The notes: a model not told the origin generated them from the sequence alone. DNA of 64,000 nt from Pseudomonadota bacterium (GCA_023404705.1 JAEYAU010000234.1:1-64000), one strand, 5' to 3'; shown: positions 26,629 through 37,388, counted from the stretch's first letter. Translations and numbers: made by a program.

Positions 26629-26990
26629 GCCGGATCGTCCTGCTGTTCGCGCTGACGGCTGTGCTCGCCGCGTGCCGCGAAGAGCCGTCCGCGCATCTGC
26701 GCGTCGCCGACGGTGATGCGGCGCGCGGGCGCGACGTCGTCGCGCGCATCGGCTGCGGCGTCTGCCACGACGTCCCCGGCATCGCGGGCGCACGCGGCCG
26801 CGTCGGGCCGCCGCTCGCCGGCTTCGGGATGCGGAGCTTCATTGCGGGGCAGATTCCGAACCGTCCCGACCTGCTGGTGCGTTTCGTGCGCGATGCGCCG
26901 TCACTTGCGCCCGCGACCGCGATGCCGGATCTGCCGCTGAGCGAAGCCGAGGCGCGCGACGTCGCGGCCTTTCTGCTGACGTTGCGCTGA
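26625..26990 (+). CDS. Small lipoprotein cytochrome c
   Basis: 121 residues. The N-terminus is a lipoprotein signal with the lipobox LAAC at residues 14-17, so the mature protein would be anchored by C17. One heme site, CGVCH at 44-48, is present, and ATAMPDLPLSEAEARDVAAFLL supplies the axial Met and the final helix. It lies between the diheme cytochrome and oxidase subunit II with only two bases to the latter, which makes it an accessory electron donor or assembly component of the oxidase. Confidence 0.85.
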   Translation: MSRIVLLFALTAVLAACREEPSAHLRVADGDAARGRDVVARIGCGVCHDVPGIAGARGRVGPPLAGFGMRSFIAGQIPNRPDLLVRFVRDAPSLAPATAMPDLPLSEAEARDVAAFLLTLR

Positions 26991-26992
26991 GC

Positions 26993-27910
26993 ATGTGGTC
27001 CGGTCTGCAATCCGCGCTCGATCCCGGCGGTCCCCATGCCGATGCGGTCGCGACGCTCGCCTGGGTGATGTTCGTCGGCGGCGCGCTGATCTTCCTCGTC
27101 GTGATGGGCCTGCTGGCGCACGCGATGTTCGGCACGCGCCGCAGCTGGCTCGCGCATCACCGCACGATCGTCGCGGGCGGGATCATCTTCCCGGTCGTCG
27201 TGCTCACCGCGCTGCTGGTCTACGGCCTCTCGCTCACGCGCGCGATCACGGCGGATCCGGGTCGCGCGGTCGAGATCAGAGTCATCGGCGAGCAGTTCTG
27301 GTGGCGGGTGCAGTATCGCCTCGATGGCCTGACCGTCGAGAGCGCGAACGAGCTGCACATTCCGGTCGGCCGGCCGGTCCGCCTTTCGCTCACGACCACG
27401 GACGTGATCCACAGCTTCTGGGTGCCGCGGCTCGCCGGCAAGCTCGACATGATCCCGGGCCAGACCAATCGGCTCACGCTGCAGGCGGACAAGCCGGGCG
27501 TCTTCCGCGGGCAATGCGCCGAATATTGCGGCGCCGCCCATGCGCTGATGGCCTTCGACGTGATCGCGAACCCGGAGTTCGATGCGTGGCTCGCGGCGCA
27601 GCGCAAGCCCGCGCAGGAGTCGATCTATCCGTTCGAGCAGCGCGGCAAGGCGCTGTTCCTCTCGAGCGGCTGCGGCACTTGCCACACGGTGCGCGGCACA
27701 GCGGCGGACGGAAAGCTCGGACCCGATCTCACTCATATCGGCAGCCGCCGCTCGATCGCGGCCGGCAGCTTCCCGAACAACAAGGGCACGCTCGCGGGCT
27801 GGATCGCCGACACGCAGCACCTCAAGCCGGAGAGCCGGATGCCCTCGTTCAACGTGTTCACGGGCGAGGAGCTGCGCGCGGTCGCGAGCTATCTGGAGAG
27901 CCTGAAGTGA
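26993..27910 (+). CDS. ctaC: Cytochrome c oxidase subunit II with fused heme c domain (caa3 type)
   Basis: 305 residues. Two N-terminal membrane spans are followed by the cupredoxin domain. CuA ligands are H140, C175, E177, C179, H183 and M186 (FRGQCAEYCGAAHALM). A C-terminal cytochrome c domain has CGTCH at 227-231 and a likely axial Met in ESRMPSF. The fusion defines the caa3 type, which can take electrons directly. The N-terminus is short and has no obvious cleavable signal. The stop overlaps the GTG start of the subunit I gene. Confidence 0.93.
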   Translation: MWSGLQSALDPGGPHADAVATLAWVMFVGGALIFLVVMGLLAHAMFGTRRSWLAHHRTIVAGGIIFPVVVLTALLVYGLSLTRAITADPGRAVEIRVIGEQFWWRVQYRLDGLTVESANELHIPVGRPVRLSLTTTDVIHSFWVPRLAGKLDMIPGQTNRLTLQADKPGVFRGQCAEYCGAAHALMAFDVIANPEFDAWLAAQRKPAQESIYPFEQRGKALFLSSGCGTCHTVRGTAADGKLGPDLTHIGSRRSIAAGSFPNNKGTLAGWIADTQHLKPESRMPSFNVFTGEELRAVASYLESLK

Positions 27911-30438
27911 GCGCGCGCGAGCCCACGGCGAAGCCGGAGATCCCGCCGAAGGGCGGCGCGGATTTCGAGACGCTCGAGCGCGCCTGGGCGCCGGCGCGCG
28001 GCTGGCGCGTCTTCGCCGAGGTCAACAACACCTATATCGGCCTCTACTACATCGGCACCGCGCTCCTCTTCTTCCTGCTCGCCGGGCTGCTCGCGCTCCT
28101 GATGCGCACGCAGCTCGCCGTGCCGCAGGGCAATGTGGTCGGGCAGGGCACCTACAATCAGCTCTTCACGATGCACGGCACCATCATGATGTTCCTGTTC
28201 GCGGTGCCGGCCGTGGAAGCGATGGCGGTCTATCTGCTGCCCAACATGCAGGGCGCGCGCGACCTGCCGTTCCCGCGGCTCTCGGCTTATGCGTTCTGGG
28301 CTTATCTGTTCGGCGGGCTCTCGTTCTTCTGCAGCCTGTTCTTCGGCGTCGCGCCGGACGGCGGCTGGTTCATGTATCCGCCGCTCGCGAGCACGGCCTA
28401 CTCGCCGGGCATCAATGCGGACTTCTGGCTGCTCGGCATCGGCTTCATCGAGATCTCGGCGATCGCCGGCGCGATCGAGATCATCGTCGGCGTCTTGAAG
28501 ACGCGCGCGCCCGGCATGACCCTCGACAAGCTGCCGGTCTATTCCTGGGCCATGCTGGTGTTCGCGGCGCTGATCGTGTTCGCGTTTCCCGCGATCATTC
28601 TCGGCACGGCGTTGCTCGAGCTGGAGCGCGCCTTCGGCTGGCCGTTCTTCATCGCCGAGAAGGGCGGCAACCCGCTGCTGTGGCAACACCTGTTCTGGTT
28701 CTTCGGCCACCCCGAGGTCTACATCATCTTTCTCCCTGCGGCCGGCATGGTGTCGATGATCGTGCCGACCATCGCGCAGGCGCCGCTGGTCGGTTATCGC
28801 CTCGTGGTGCTGGCGCTGATCGCCACCGGCTTCCTCAGCTTCGGCGTGTGGGCACACCACATGTTCGCGACCGGCATTCCGAACCTCAGCCTCAGCTTCT
28901 TCTCGGCCGCCAGCATGGCGGTGTCGGTGCCGGCCGGCATCCAGGTGTTCGCCTGGATCGCGACCATCGCGCGCGGCCGCGTGGCGCTCACGACGCCGGC
29001 CCTGTTCGTGCTCGGCTTCCTCTTTATCTTCACGCTCGGCGGGCTCACGGGCGTGATGGTCGCGATGGTGCCGTTCGACTGGCAGGCGCACGACACCTAT
29101 TTCGTGGTCGCGCATTTCCACTACGTGCTGATCGGCGGCATGGTGTTCCCGCTGTTCGCAGCTTTCTATTACTGGATGCCGCATGCGAGCCGCAGGCCGC
29201 TCTCGGAGCGTCTCGGCCGCTGGGTGTTCGGCCTGATGTTCGCGGGCGTGAATATCGCGTTCTTCCCGATGCACATCACGGGCCTGATGGGGATGCCGCG
29301 CCGCGTCTACACCTATCCGGCGGGGCTCGGCTGGGACGCGCTCAACATGGTCTCCACCGCGGGCGCCTTCATGGTCGCGGCCGGCGTCGCGCTGTTCCTG
29401 TTCGATCTCGCGCGGCGCTTCCGTTTCGGTTGGTACAGCACCGGCAACATCTGGAAGGCCGGCACGCTCGAATGGTTGCCGAGCGGTCCCTATGCGCTGC
29501 GCAGCATTCCGATCGTGCGCACGCGCGAGCCGCTCTGGGAGCAAGCGAACCTCGAGGCCGATGTGCAGCGCGGCGGTGGTCTCCTCGCGGGCGCGCCGAC
29601 TGGAGGGCGCGAGACGATCGTGACGAGCCCGATCCATGCGGAGCCGCAGTATCTGCTGCGCATGCCGGGCCCGGCCTGGTCGCCCGTGCTGGCGGCGCTG
29701 TTCACCGCCGCCTGCTTCCTGCTGCTCACCGTGAAGCTGGTCGTCGCGGCGCTCGTCTGCGGCGTCATCGCGACCGCATGCGTGATCTGGTGGCTGTGGC
29801 AGCTCGATCCGCCGCCGCATCCGCCGGTCGATATCGGCGGCGGCGTCACGATCCCGGTCCATGTCACGGGGGCGATGAACCATGCCTGGTGGGGCATGGT
29901 GGTGCTGCTGCTGGTCGCGGGCACGCTGTTCGCGTGTCTCGTGTTCTCCTACCTGTTCCTCTGGATCTCGAATCCGGGCGCCTGGCCGCCCGCGAGTGTC
30001 GGGCTGCCGGCGCTGAGCTACCCGGTGACGGCCGGCGCGCTCTACATCGCGAGCAGCGGCGCGATGCTTTTCGCGAGCCGCGGGCTGCGGCGCGTGCCGG
30101 GGCGTAGCGCGTGGCCGTTCCGTCTCGCGGTCATCGCAGCGGCGCCGCTGATGGCGGGCGGCCTCTGGCTCGATCTGATGGGGCTGTGGCAGTCCGGGCT
30201 CCGCGCGGCGGAGAGCGGCTATGGCGCGGTCGTTTTCACCATCACGAGCCTGCAGGGCTTCTACGTAGTCGTCCTGATGCTGATGGCGGGCTACCTCCTG
30301 GCGCGCTCGCTCGCCGGCAAGCTGGACCGGGTCCGGCGCTCCACTTTCGATAGCGTGATGCTGCTCTGGCACTTCTCGGCCGCCCAAGGGGTGGCCGGTC
30401 TCGGCCTGGTTGCGGCATTTCCGCGCCTCGTGGGCTGA
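27907..30438 (+). CDS. ctaD: Cytochrome c oxidase subunit I-III fusion (caa3 type)
   Basis: 843 residues from a GTG overlapping the subunit II stop. The first 560 residues are heme-copper subunit I: MHGTIMMF (heme a His), FFGHPEVYIIFLPAAG (CuB His and cross-linked Tyr, proton-channel Glu), WAHHMF (CuB His pair) and VVAHFHYVL (heme a3 and heme a His). About 200 further residues form a subunit III-like membrane domain (WWGMVVLLLVAGTLFACLVFSYLFLW; SLQGFYVVVLMLMAGYLL). It reduces oxygen to water and pumps protons. Fusion of I and III is known in caa3 enzymes. A separate subunit III or IV gene is absent nearby. Confidence 0.93.
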   Translation: MSAREPTAKPEIPPKGGADFETLERAWAPARGWRVFAEVNNTYIGLYYIGTALLFFLLAGLLALLMRTQLAVPQGNVVGQGTYNQLFTMHGTIMMFLFAVPAVEAMAVYLLPNMQGARDLPFPRLSAYAFWAYLFGGLSFFCSLFFGVAPDGGWFMYPPLASTAYSPGINADFWLLGIGFIEISAIAGAIEIIVGVLKTRAPGMTLDKLPVYSWAMLVFAALIVFAFPAIILGTALLELERAFGWPFFIAEKGGNPLLWQHLFWFFGHPEVYIIFLPAAGMVSMIVPTIAQAPLVGYRLVVLALIATGFLSFGVWAHHMFATGIPNLSLSFFSAASMAVSVPAGIQVFAWIATIARGRVALTTPALFVLGFLFIFTLGGLTGVMVAMVPFDWQAHDTYFVVAHFHYVLIGGMVFPLFAAFYYWMPHASRRPLSERLGRWVFGLMFAGVNIAFFPMHITGLMGMPRRVYTYPAGLGWDALNMVSTAGAFMVAAGVALFLFDLARRFRFGWYSTGNIWKAGTLEWLPSGPYALRSIPIVRTREPLWEQANLEADVQRGGGLLAGAPTGGRETIVTSPIHAEPQYLLRMPGPAWSPVLAALFTAACFLLLTVKLVVAALVCGVIATACVIWWLWQLDPPPHPPVDIGGGVTIPVHVTGAMNHAWWGMVVLLLVAGTLFACLVFSYLFLWISNPGAWPPASVGLPALSYPVTAGALYIASSGAMLFASRGLRRVPGRSAWPFRLAVIAAAPLMAGGLWLDLMGLWQSGLRAAESGYGAVVFTITSLQGFYVVVLMLMAGYLLARSLAGKLDRVRRSTFDSVMLLWHFSAAQGVAGLGLVAAFPRLVG

Positions 30439-30440
30439 TC

Positions 30441-30797
30441 ATGGGCTTCACGCGCCGCCTCGCCTTTCTGCTGAGCGGGTTCCTGATCTGGGCGCTCCAT
30501 TTCGGCTTCGCCTATGGGCTGACGGCAATCGCCTGTGCGCGCGGTTTTTCGGGAAACAGCAGCGGGGGGTTCGGTGTTGTCCCGCTAGCGATCGTCGCCG
30601 CAACCGGATTTGCGGTTGTTCTCCAAGGGTTAGTTGCAATAACGGCCGGCCGGGGCCGGGGCCCTGGAATTGGCGGCGAGCCGGATACATCAGTTCGGGA
30701 GTTCTGGCGTTACGCCACCGTCGGTGTTGCGGTCCTGGGGGCCGTCGCGGTGGCCTGGACCGGTGTTCCGGTTCTGATCGTCCGCCCATGCGGCTGA
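30441..30797 (+). CDS. Small membrane protein of unknown function after the oxidase genes
   Basis: 118 residues with three hydrophobic stretches (LAFLLSGFLIWALHFGFAYGL, PLAIVAATGFAVVLQGLVAI, YATVGVAVLGAVAVAWTGVPVLIV). Two bases separate it from the subunit I-III stop, so it is co-transcribed. Small hydrophobic proteins at this place are common in caa3 operons and may help assembly or act as a minor subunit. I cannot assign a family. Confidence 0.65.
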   Translation: MGFTRRLAFLLSGFLIWALHFGFAYGLTAIACARGFSGNSSGGFGVVPLAIVAATGFAVVLQGLVAITAGRGRGPGIGGEPDTSVREFWRYATVGVAVLGAVAVAWTGVPVLIVRPCG

Positions 30798-31094
30798 CTG
30801 AGAAACCGGAGGCAGAAACCACGCGATGCAATGCGCTGGGCGCGGGTTTACGATGTTTTTCCGCGCTGCACAAAATGCTTGATTTGGCGGAGCGGAACTC
30901 CCATTTTCGGGCGGTGATCACGCCAGCGCCGGCGTATCGAGTGACGCCCCGCTGAATCGCCGTTCGCATCTCCCACGACGCCGACCTGGGTTCCCGAACT
31001 CGGCAGCTCCCCGGCCGGAGCGAGCGATCGTAGGTGATTTGTACCTTCGTACCCGCTCGGCGCGCTGGTCGCAGATGTAAGGAGTCGGGACCAA
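30798..31094. other. Intergenic region upstream of the sigma factor gene
   Basis: About 300 bases without a convincing gene. It must hold the end of the oxidase transcript and the promoter of the sigma factor gene, but no clear -35/-10 pair or terminator stands out. A good ribosome binding site, AAGGAG, is at 31079-31084. Short frames here lack protein-like features. Confidence 0.5.
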
Positions 31095-32852
<1,758 letters not shown>

Positions 32853-32862
32853 TCCCCTTGCG

Positions 32863-32893
32863 GGAGAGACGGCTTGAAGGTAGCCGTCTCTCC
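32863..32893 (+). terminator. 12-bp perfect hairpin after sigma factor gene
   Basis: GGAGAGACGGCT at 32863-32874 pairs perfectly with AGCCGTCTCTCC at 32882-32893 around a seven-base loop. It begins 11 bases after the sigma factor stop. No T-run follows, so it may work as a factor-assisted terminator or an mRNA end stabiliser, and it separates the sigma factor gene from the NudK-like gene. Confidence 0.5.
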
Positions 32894-32912
32894 GAAACAG
32901 GGGAGCAGTCTC

Positions 32913-33479
32913 ATGGCCGGGGGCATCGAGGACATCCGCACGGTCTTCGAAGGCTGGACCAGGTTCCTGGTCGCGACCATCCGTGGACATGACGGAAGCA
33001 AGCTCGATCGCGTGATCCTGGATCACGGCATGTCGGCGTGCGTGCTGCCCTACAATGCCGCGACGCGCCGCGCGATGCTGGTGAGCCAGCAGCGCGTGCC
33101 CGTGATGTATGCGGGCGACGAGACCGAGGTGCTCGAGGTGATCGCCGGGCGCGTCGAGGAGGAGGACTCGGCCGAGACGGCGCGGCGCGAGGCCATGGAG
33201 GAAGCCGGGCTGCGACTCGGCACGCTCGAATATGTCGCGACCGTCTGGGCCTCGCCCGGGATCTCGACCGAACGCATCGCCCTCTATCTCAGCCCCTATG
33301 CGGATGAGGACCGCATCGCCGCGGGCGGCGGCGCGGCGGACGAGCACGAGAGCGTCACGGTGCGCGAACTGCCGCTCAACGAGCTGCTGGCGCTGATCGC
33401 CAATGGGCAACTCACCGACATGAAGACGCTCGTATTGGTGCAGGCGCTGCAGCTACGCCATCCGGAGCTGTTTGCCTGA
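32913..33479 (+). CDS. NUDIX hydrolase, NudK-like nucleotide-sugar pyrophosphatase
   Basis: 188 residues from the ATG at 32913, preceded by GGGGAG; a longer frame starting inside the hairpin is rejected. The NUDIX helix reads GRVEEEDSAETARREAMEEAG, which matches the consensus but is one residue short between the first Gly and the REx2EE core, as in some NudK-type proteins. The segment AAGGGAADEHESVTVRELPLNELLALIANGQLTDMKT closely follows, from memory, E. coli NudK. The family hydrolyses GDP-mannose or ADP-ribose in the cytoplasm. Its end overlaps the convergent SIR2 gene by 27 bases. An ADP-ribose substrate would be notable beside a SIR2 protein. Confidence 0.82.
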   Translation: MAGGIEDIRTVFEGWTRFLVATIRGHDGSKLDRVILDHGMSACVLPYNAATRRAMLVSQQRVPVMYAGDETEVLEVIAGRVEEEDSAETARREAMEEAGLRLGTLEYVATVWASPGISTERIALYLSPYADEDRIAAGGGAADEHESVTVRELPLNELLALIANGQLTDMKTLVLVQALQLRHPELFA

Positions 33480-34310
33480 CGGCTCTTCCTCGGTGTGAGC
33501 ATCGACCCGCCTGGCGAGCTCCTCGAGAAAGCCGCACAGCGCTTCGCCCGGTTCGTCGGTATCGCTGCTCAGCACCGAGATGCCCCATTGCTCCATGATC
33601 GCGGTCTGCATCTCGTTCGGCCGTGCCATGAAGACGAAGGATTTCGGCCGGTCACGCTCGAAGCCTGATGCGTGCCATGTCCGCCACAGATTGTGCAGCA
33701 GCAGGCGAATGTTCAGGTCCGTCATGCTGTAGCCGACGAAGAGCAGCGCATTGCCCATGGCGTCGGATCTGAATTTCACATCGAGTGGAGAATCGAAGGC
33801 GAGGCGGCTGAAGTAGTCGGTCTCCGCGATGACGAGAGAAGCGTCCTCGTCGAAGTCGCCGTGGAATTTGACGATCTGGGTCACGCCCTCGCGGATCTTG
33901 GCGATGTCGCGCGCGTTGGCGATCTTCACATAGTCTCGCTTCTGCGCCTCGAAGGCGGCCTCGAGATTGCGGTCGTAATTGGTCGTGTAGATGATCGGAA
34001 AATCGAGTCGCATGACGAGCTGGTGCAGCCGCGAGCCGCGCACCTGCTCGCGCGTGACGCGCCAGTTGCGGTCCATCCAGCTGCGCAGCGGGCCGATGCT
34101 GCCGACCTTGATGCGGTAATATTCGGCAAGTGTGTGGTAGCTGACAGAGGGCCCGAGCAGCGCCTCGGTTTCGATGCCCAGCTCTTCGCCCATATGGCGG
34201 ATCAGCGCGTCCCAGGACGGAAGGCCGATGCTCATGGAGAGGCCCGCTCCCGCGAACAGGATCGCGCGACGCTGCGAAACGGACCGGACCAGTTCCTCCG
34301 GAATCTGCAC
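33453..34310 (-). CDS. SIR2-like domain protein, possible NAD-consuming defence factor
   Basis: 285 residues from a GTG start. The SIR2 nucleotide-binding core is visible: FAGAGLSMSIGLPSW with GAGLS at 21-25, TTNYD at 109-113 in place of the sirtuin TQNID, and the catalytic-position His H150 in VKFHGDF. The zinc-binding Cys module of sirtuin deacetylases is missing, so this belongs to the SIR2-like group (SIR2_2) found in NAD-depleting anti-phage systems. No partner gene (TIR, HerA, pAgo, DSR-sized extension) is next to it. Its neighbours are a NudK-like hydrolase and an MscS channel. A defence role is inference. Confidence 0.78.
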   Translation of the reverse strand: MQIPEELVRSVSQRRAILFAGAGLSMSIGLPSWDALIRHMGEELGIETEALLGPSVSYHTLAEYYRIKVGSIGPLRSWMDRNWRVTREQVRGSRLHQLVMRLDFPIIYTTNYDRNLEAAFEAQKRDYVKIANARDIAKIREGVTQIVKFHGDFDEDASLVIAETDYFSRLAFDSPLDVKFRSDAMGNALLFVGYSMTDLNIRLLLHNLWRTWHASGFERDRPKSFVFMARPNEMQTAIMEQWGISVLSSDTDEPGEALCGFLEELARRVDAHTEEEPSGKQLRMA

Positions 34311-34346
34311 AGGATCTGACTCACGCGTAATGACCGATAGCGTGGG

Positions 34347-35141
34347 TCAAGTCGGCGGCAGCGTCCCGGGTTCCGGCGGCTGGACCATGCCGTACAGGCG
34401 TTGCACGATCTCGGCGCGTACGGCGCCGGCGTGGTCCGGCAGCGCCCAGGCCTGCACCGTAATCTCGACGGTCTTCTCGGCGAGGTTGGAGGTGACGACG
34501 CTGGGCGGTGGATCCTTCAGCACGCGGGCATCCTGAGCGAGGAGATCGCGCAGGCCGGCGACGATCTTCCCGACGTCGCGTTCGAGGGCGACCGGTGCAG
34601 TGAGGCTGACGCGGCGCGTCGGATAGGTCGAGAAGTTCGTGATGGCATTGCCCCACACCTTGCTGTTGGGGACGAGCACCTGGACATTGTCGCCGCTCGC
34701 GACCTCGGTCATGAACAGATTGAGGTTCTTCACCATGCCCGTGATGCCGCCAACCTCGATGGTGTCGCCGAGCCGGAACGGCCGGAACAGCAGCAGCATG
34801 ACGCCCGCCGCCATGTTCGAGAGCGTCCCCTGCAAAGCGAGGCCAACCGCCAGCGAGGCGGCGCCGATCACGGCGACCAGGCTGGTGGCCTGGATGCCGA
34901 TCATCTGCAGGATGGCGACCAGCACGACGACCAGCACGGCGTAACGCGCGAGGCTCGCCAGGAAGGTCGCGACCGTGAGGTCCATATGCGGGGAAGCCAG
35001 CAGGGCGCGCCGAACGCCGGCTTCGACCAGCGAAGCCGCCCACCAGCCGACCACCGCGGCGACGAGCGCGCCCGCGGCGTGCATGCTGTAGATCAGCACG
35101 AGGTTGCCGAGACCATTGAAATCCAACATCGCCTCCGTCAT
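34347..35141 (-). CDS. mscS: Small-conductance mechanosensitive channel (MscS family)
   Basis: 264 residues, close to the E. coli MscS length. Three membrane spans come first, and the pore helix is AVIGAASLAVGLALQGTLSNMAAGVMLLLFRPFRLGD (roughly residues 88-125), followed by the beta domain (VPNSKVWGNAITNFS) and the vestibule domain. It opens on membrane tension to release solutes during hypo-osmotic shock. It is divergent from an osmoprotectant ABC operon, so the region combines uptake and release of compatible solutes. An in-frame ATG at 35129 is an alternative start. Confidence 0.9.
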   Translation of the reverse strand: MTEAMLDFNGLGNLVLIYSMHAAGALVAAVVGWWAASLVEAGVRRALLASPHMDLTVATFLASLARYAVLVVVLVAILQMIGIQATSLVAVIGAASLAVGLALQGTLSNMAAGVMLLLFRPFRLGDTIEVGGITGMVKNLNLFMTEVASGDNVQVLVPNSKVWGNAITNFSTYPTRRVSLTAPVALERDVGKIVAGLRDLLAQDARVLKDPPPSVVTSNLAEKTVEITVQAWALPDHAGAVRAEIVQRLYGMVQPPEPGTLPPT

Positions 35142-35269
35142 ATGCGCGTCGCGGGTTGTCCGATCCGAACGGAACGGCGTACAGGCTGCGTTGCCGGTGC
35201 GACCGGATCATGGCGTTCCGTGCCATGATGGATTGGCGTAAGCTTCGGCCCGCCCCGCGGAGATTCGAC

Positions 35270-36193
35270 ATGATTGCGCTTCGCCTCAAGGCTTTTGTCG
35301 CCGCAACCCTGCTGCTGACCCCGCTGTTCTTGGGCGCCGCTCAGGCGGCCGACAAGATCACGGTCGGCTCCAAGATCGACACCGAGGGCGCGCTGCTCGG
35401 GCACCTGATCGCGCTCGCGCTGCAGAATGCGGGGCTGACGGTGGAGAGCCGGATCCAGCTCGGCCCGACCAAGATCGTGCGCACGGCGCTCACCTCCGGC
35501 GAGATCGACATCTATCCGGAATACACCGGCAATGCCGGCTTCTTCTTCAACATGGATTCGGATCCCGCGTGGAAGAACGCGGATGCGGCCTATGCGAAGG
35601 CGCGCGACCTCGACCGCGCCAACAAGCTCGTCTGGCTGCAGCGGGCGCCCGCGAACAACACGTGGGGCATTGCGGTGCGCGCCGATGTCGCGAAGCAGAA
35701 CAAGCTCGCGACGCTGGAGGATTTCGGCAAGTGGGTCGCGGGCGGCGGCAAGGTGAAGCTCGCCTGCTCGGCGGAGTTCGCGGAAAGCGCCGGCGCCTTG
35801 CCGGCGTTCCAGAAGGCGTACGGCTTCACGCTCGGCTCGGACAAGCTGCTGGTGCTCTCCGGCGGCGATACGGCCGCGACGATCCGCGCCGCAGCGGAGC
35901 AAACCTCCGGCGTGAACGCCGCGATGGCCTATGGCACGGACGGCGCGCTCGCGGCCGTCGGTCTCACGTGGCTCACCGACACGAAGGGTGTGCAGGCCGT
36001 CTACGAACCGGCGCCAGTGGTGCGCGAGGCCGTGCTCCAGCGCAATCCGCAGATCAAGACGGCGCTCGAGCCGGTGTTCGCGAGCCTCACCATCGAGACG
36101 CTGCGCGCGCTCAATTCGAAGATCGCGGTGGAAGGCCAGGAGCCGCGCCGGGTCGCCGCCGACTATCTGAAATCCAAGGGCTTCGTGAAGTGA
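35270..36193 (+). CDS. Osmoprotectant ABC transporter substrate-binding protein (OsmF/YehZ type)
   Basis: 307 residues from the ATG at 35270 with GGAG eight bases upstream. The signal peptide ends AAQAA near residue 26. The type F binding fold of choline/betaine proteins is recognisable: KITVGSKIDTEGALLGHLIA, ALTSGEIDIYPEYTGNAG, and VNAAMAYGTDGALAAVGLTWLTD. It binds glycine betaine or a related quaternary ammonium compound in the periplasm. It heads a four-gene operon in the order of the yehZYXW group. Confidence 0.9.
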   Translation: MIALRLKAFVAATLLLTPLFLGAAQAADKITVGSKIDTEGALLGHLIALALQNAGLTVESRIQLGPTKIVRTALTSGEIDIYPEYTGNAGFFFNMDSDPAWKNADAAYAKARDLDRANKLVWLQRAPANNTWGIAVRADVAKQNKLATLEDFGKWVAGGGKVKLACSAEFAESAGALPAFQKAYGFTLGSDKLLVLSGGDTAATIRAAAEQTSGVNAAMAYGTDGALAAVGLTWLTDTKGVQAVYEPAPVVREAVLQRNPQIKTALEPVFASLTIETLRALNSKIAVEGQEPRRVAADYLKSKGFVK

Positions 36194-36209
36194 GAAGCGA
36201 ACGCGCCCG

Positions 36210-37388
36210 ATGAGCACCATCGCGCGCGGGCGCGCCGTTATTTCCAACCCTGTGCTCGCGTTGCTGACCGCGACAATCCTCGTCGCGGCGATCACGCTCG
36301 GCTTCGTCACGGTGGCGCCGAACCGGATTTTGTCGGGACGGCCGGTCCCGATATGGGGGCTCGTCGATGCCGGCACGCTGGCGGCTTTGCTGCTGGAGCT
36401 TGCAGTTCTCGCAGTCGCGGTCGTCCGGCCTCCCTCCCGCCGGCTGCAATGGATCGTGGCGGCTGCGGCCAGCCTTCTGGTCGCGACACTGGTGTGGGCC
36501 GCCGGATCGGCGGCGCATCAAGCCATGGCCGCGGCCGGCACGCCGGCGGCGCGTGCCTCGCTCGGCGCGGGTTTCTGGCTCATGGGCCTCGCGGCATCGC
36601 TCGCGGCGGCCGATGCCCTCGAACGGTTGCAGGCCCCGGCGGTGCTGCGGTTCGGCGTGGCCCTCGTGGTTGCTGCGGCGATTGCCGCCATGGCGTGGGC
36701 CGGGCGGTTCAGCGACCTGTCGCTGACGCGCGAATTCGCGAGCCGCGGCGATGTCTTCGCGAGCGAGCTCGCGCGCCATGTCTGGCTCGTGCTGGCGTCG
36801 CTCGCGCCCGCGCTCGTCATCGGCGGCGCACTCGGCGTCCTGGCGCTGCAGCGGCCCGCGCGTGCCGGCACGATCTTCGCGGCGCTCAACATCGTGCAGA
36901 CGATCCCCTCGATCGCGCTGTTCGCGCTGATGATCGCGCCGCTGACGGCGCTCTCCGAAGCGGTGCCGCTGCTGCGCACGCTCGGCCTGCGCGGCATCGG
37001 CCCGGCGCCTGCGATCATCGCGCTCACGGCCTATGGCCTGCTGCCGGCGGCGCGCAGTGTGCACGCAGCGTTCGCGGGTGTGCCGCCGGCCGTGATCGAC
37101 GCGGCGCGCGGCATGGGCATGAGCCGTTGGCAAATCCTGCGCGACGTTTCGTTTCCGCTGGCGCTGCCGGTGCTGCTCGCGGGGCTGCGCATCGTCACGC
37201 TGCAGCTCATCGGGCTTGCGGTGGTCGCGGCGCTGATCGGCGCCGGCGGGCTCGGCACCTTCGTGTTTCAGGGCTTGGGGCAGACCGCGACCGACCTCGT
37301 GCTGCTCGGTGCGCTCTCGGCGATCGCGCTGGCGCTGTTCACCGATGGCCTGCTGCGCAGCCTGTCCGATCTCGCGGGGGCACGATGA
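36210..37388 (+). CDS. Osmoprotectant ABC transporter permease (YehY type)
   Basis: 392 residues, long for a permease because the N-terminal 160 residues form extra membrane spans, as in YehY. The conserved permease domain is in the second half, with ALNIVQTIPSIALFALMIAPL and the EAA loop VIDAARGMGMSRWQILRDVSFPLALPV. The start lies 16 bases after the binding-protein stop and the end overlaps the ATPase start (ATGA at 37385-37388). Confidence 0.9.
   Translation: MSTIARGRAVISNPVLALLTATILVAAITLGFVTVAPNRILSGRPVPIWGLVDAGTLAALLLELAVLAVAVVRPPSRRLQWIVAAAASLLVATLVWAAGSAAHQAMAAAGTPAARASLGAGFWLMGLAASLAAADALERLQAPAVLRFGVALVVAAAIAAMAWAGRFSDLSLTREFASRGDVFASELARHVWLVLASLAPALVIGGALGVLALQRPARAGTIFAALNIVQTIPSIALFALMIAPLTALSEAVPLLRTLGLRGIGPAPAIIALTAYGLLPAARSVHAAFAGVPPAVIDAARGMGMSRWQILRDVSFPLALPVLLAGLRIVTLQLIGLAVVAALIGAGGLGTFVFQGLGQTATDLVLLGALSAIALALFTDGLLRSLSDLAGAR

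Noticed and set aside
30880..30930. EcfG-type stress promoter (GGAAC) before the sigma factor gene
   Set aside because: GGAAC occurs, but no CGTT-type -10 element lies 16-18 bases downstream.
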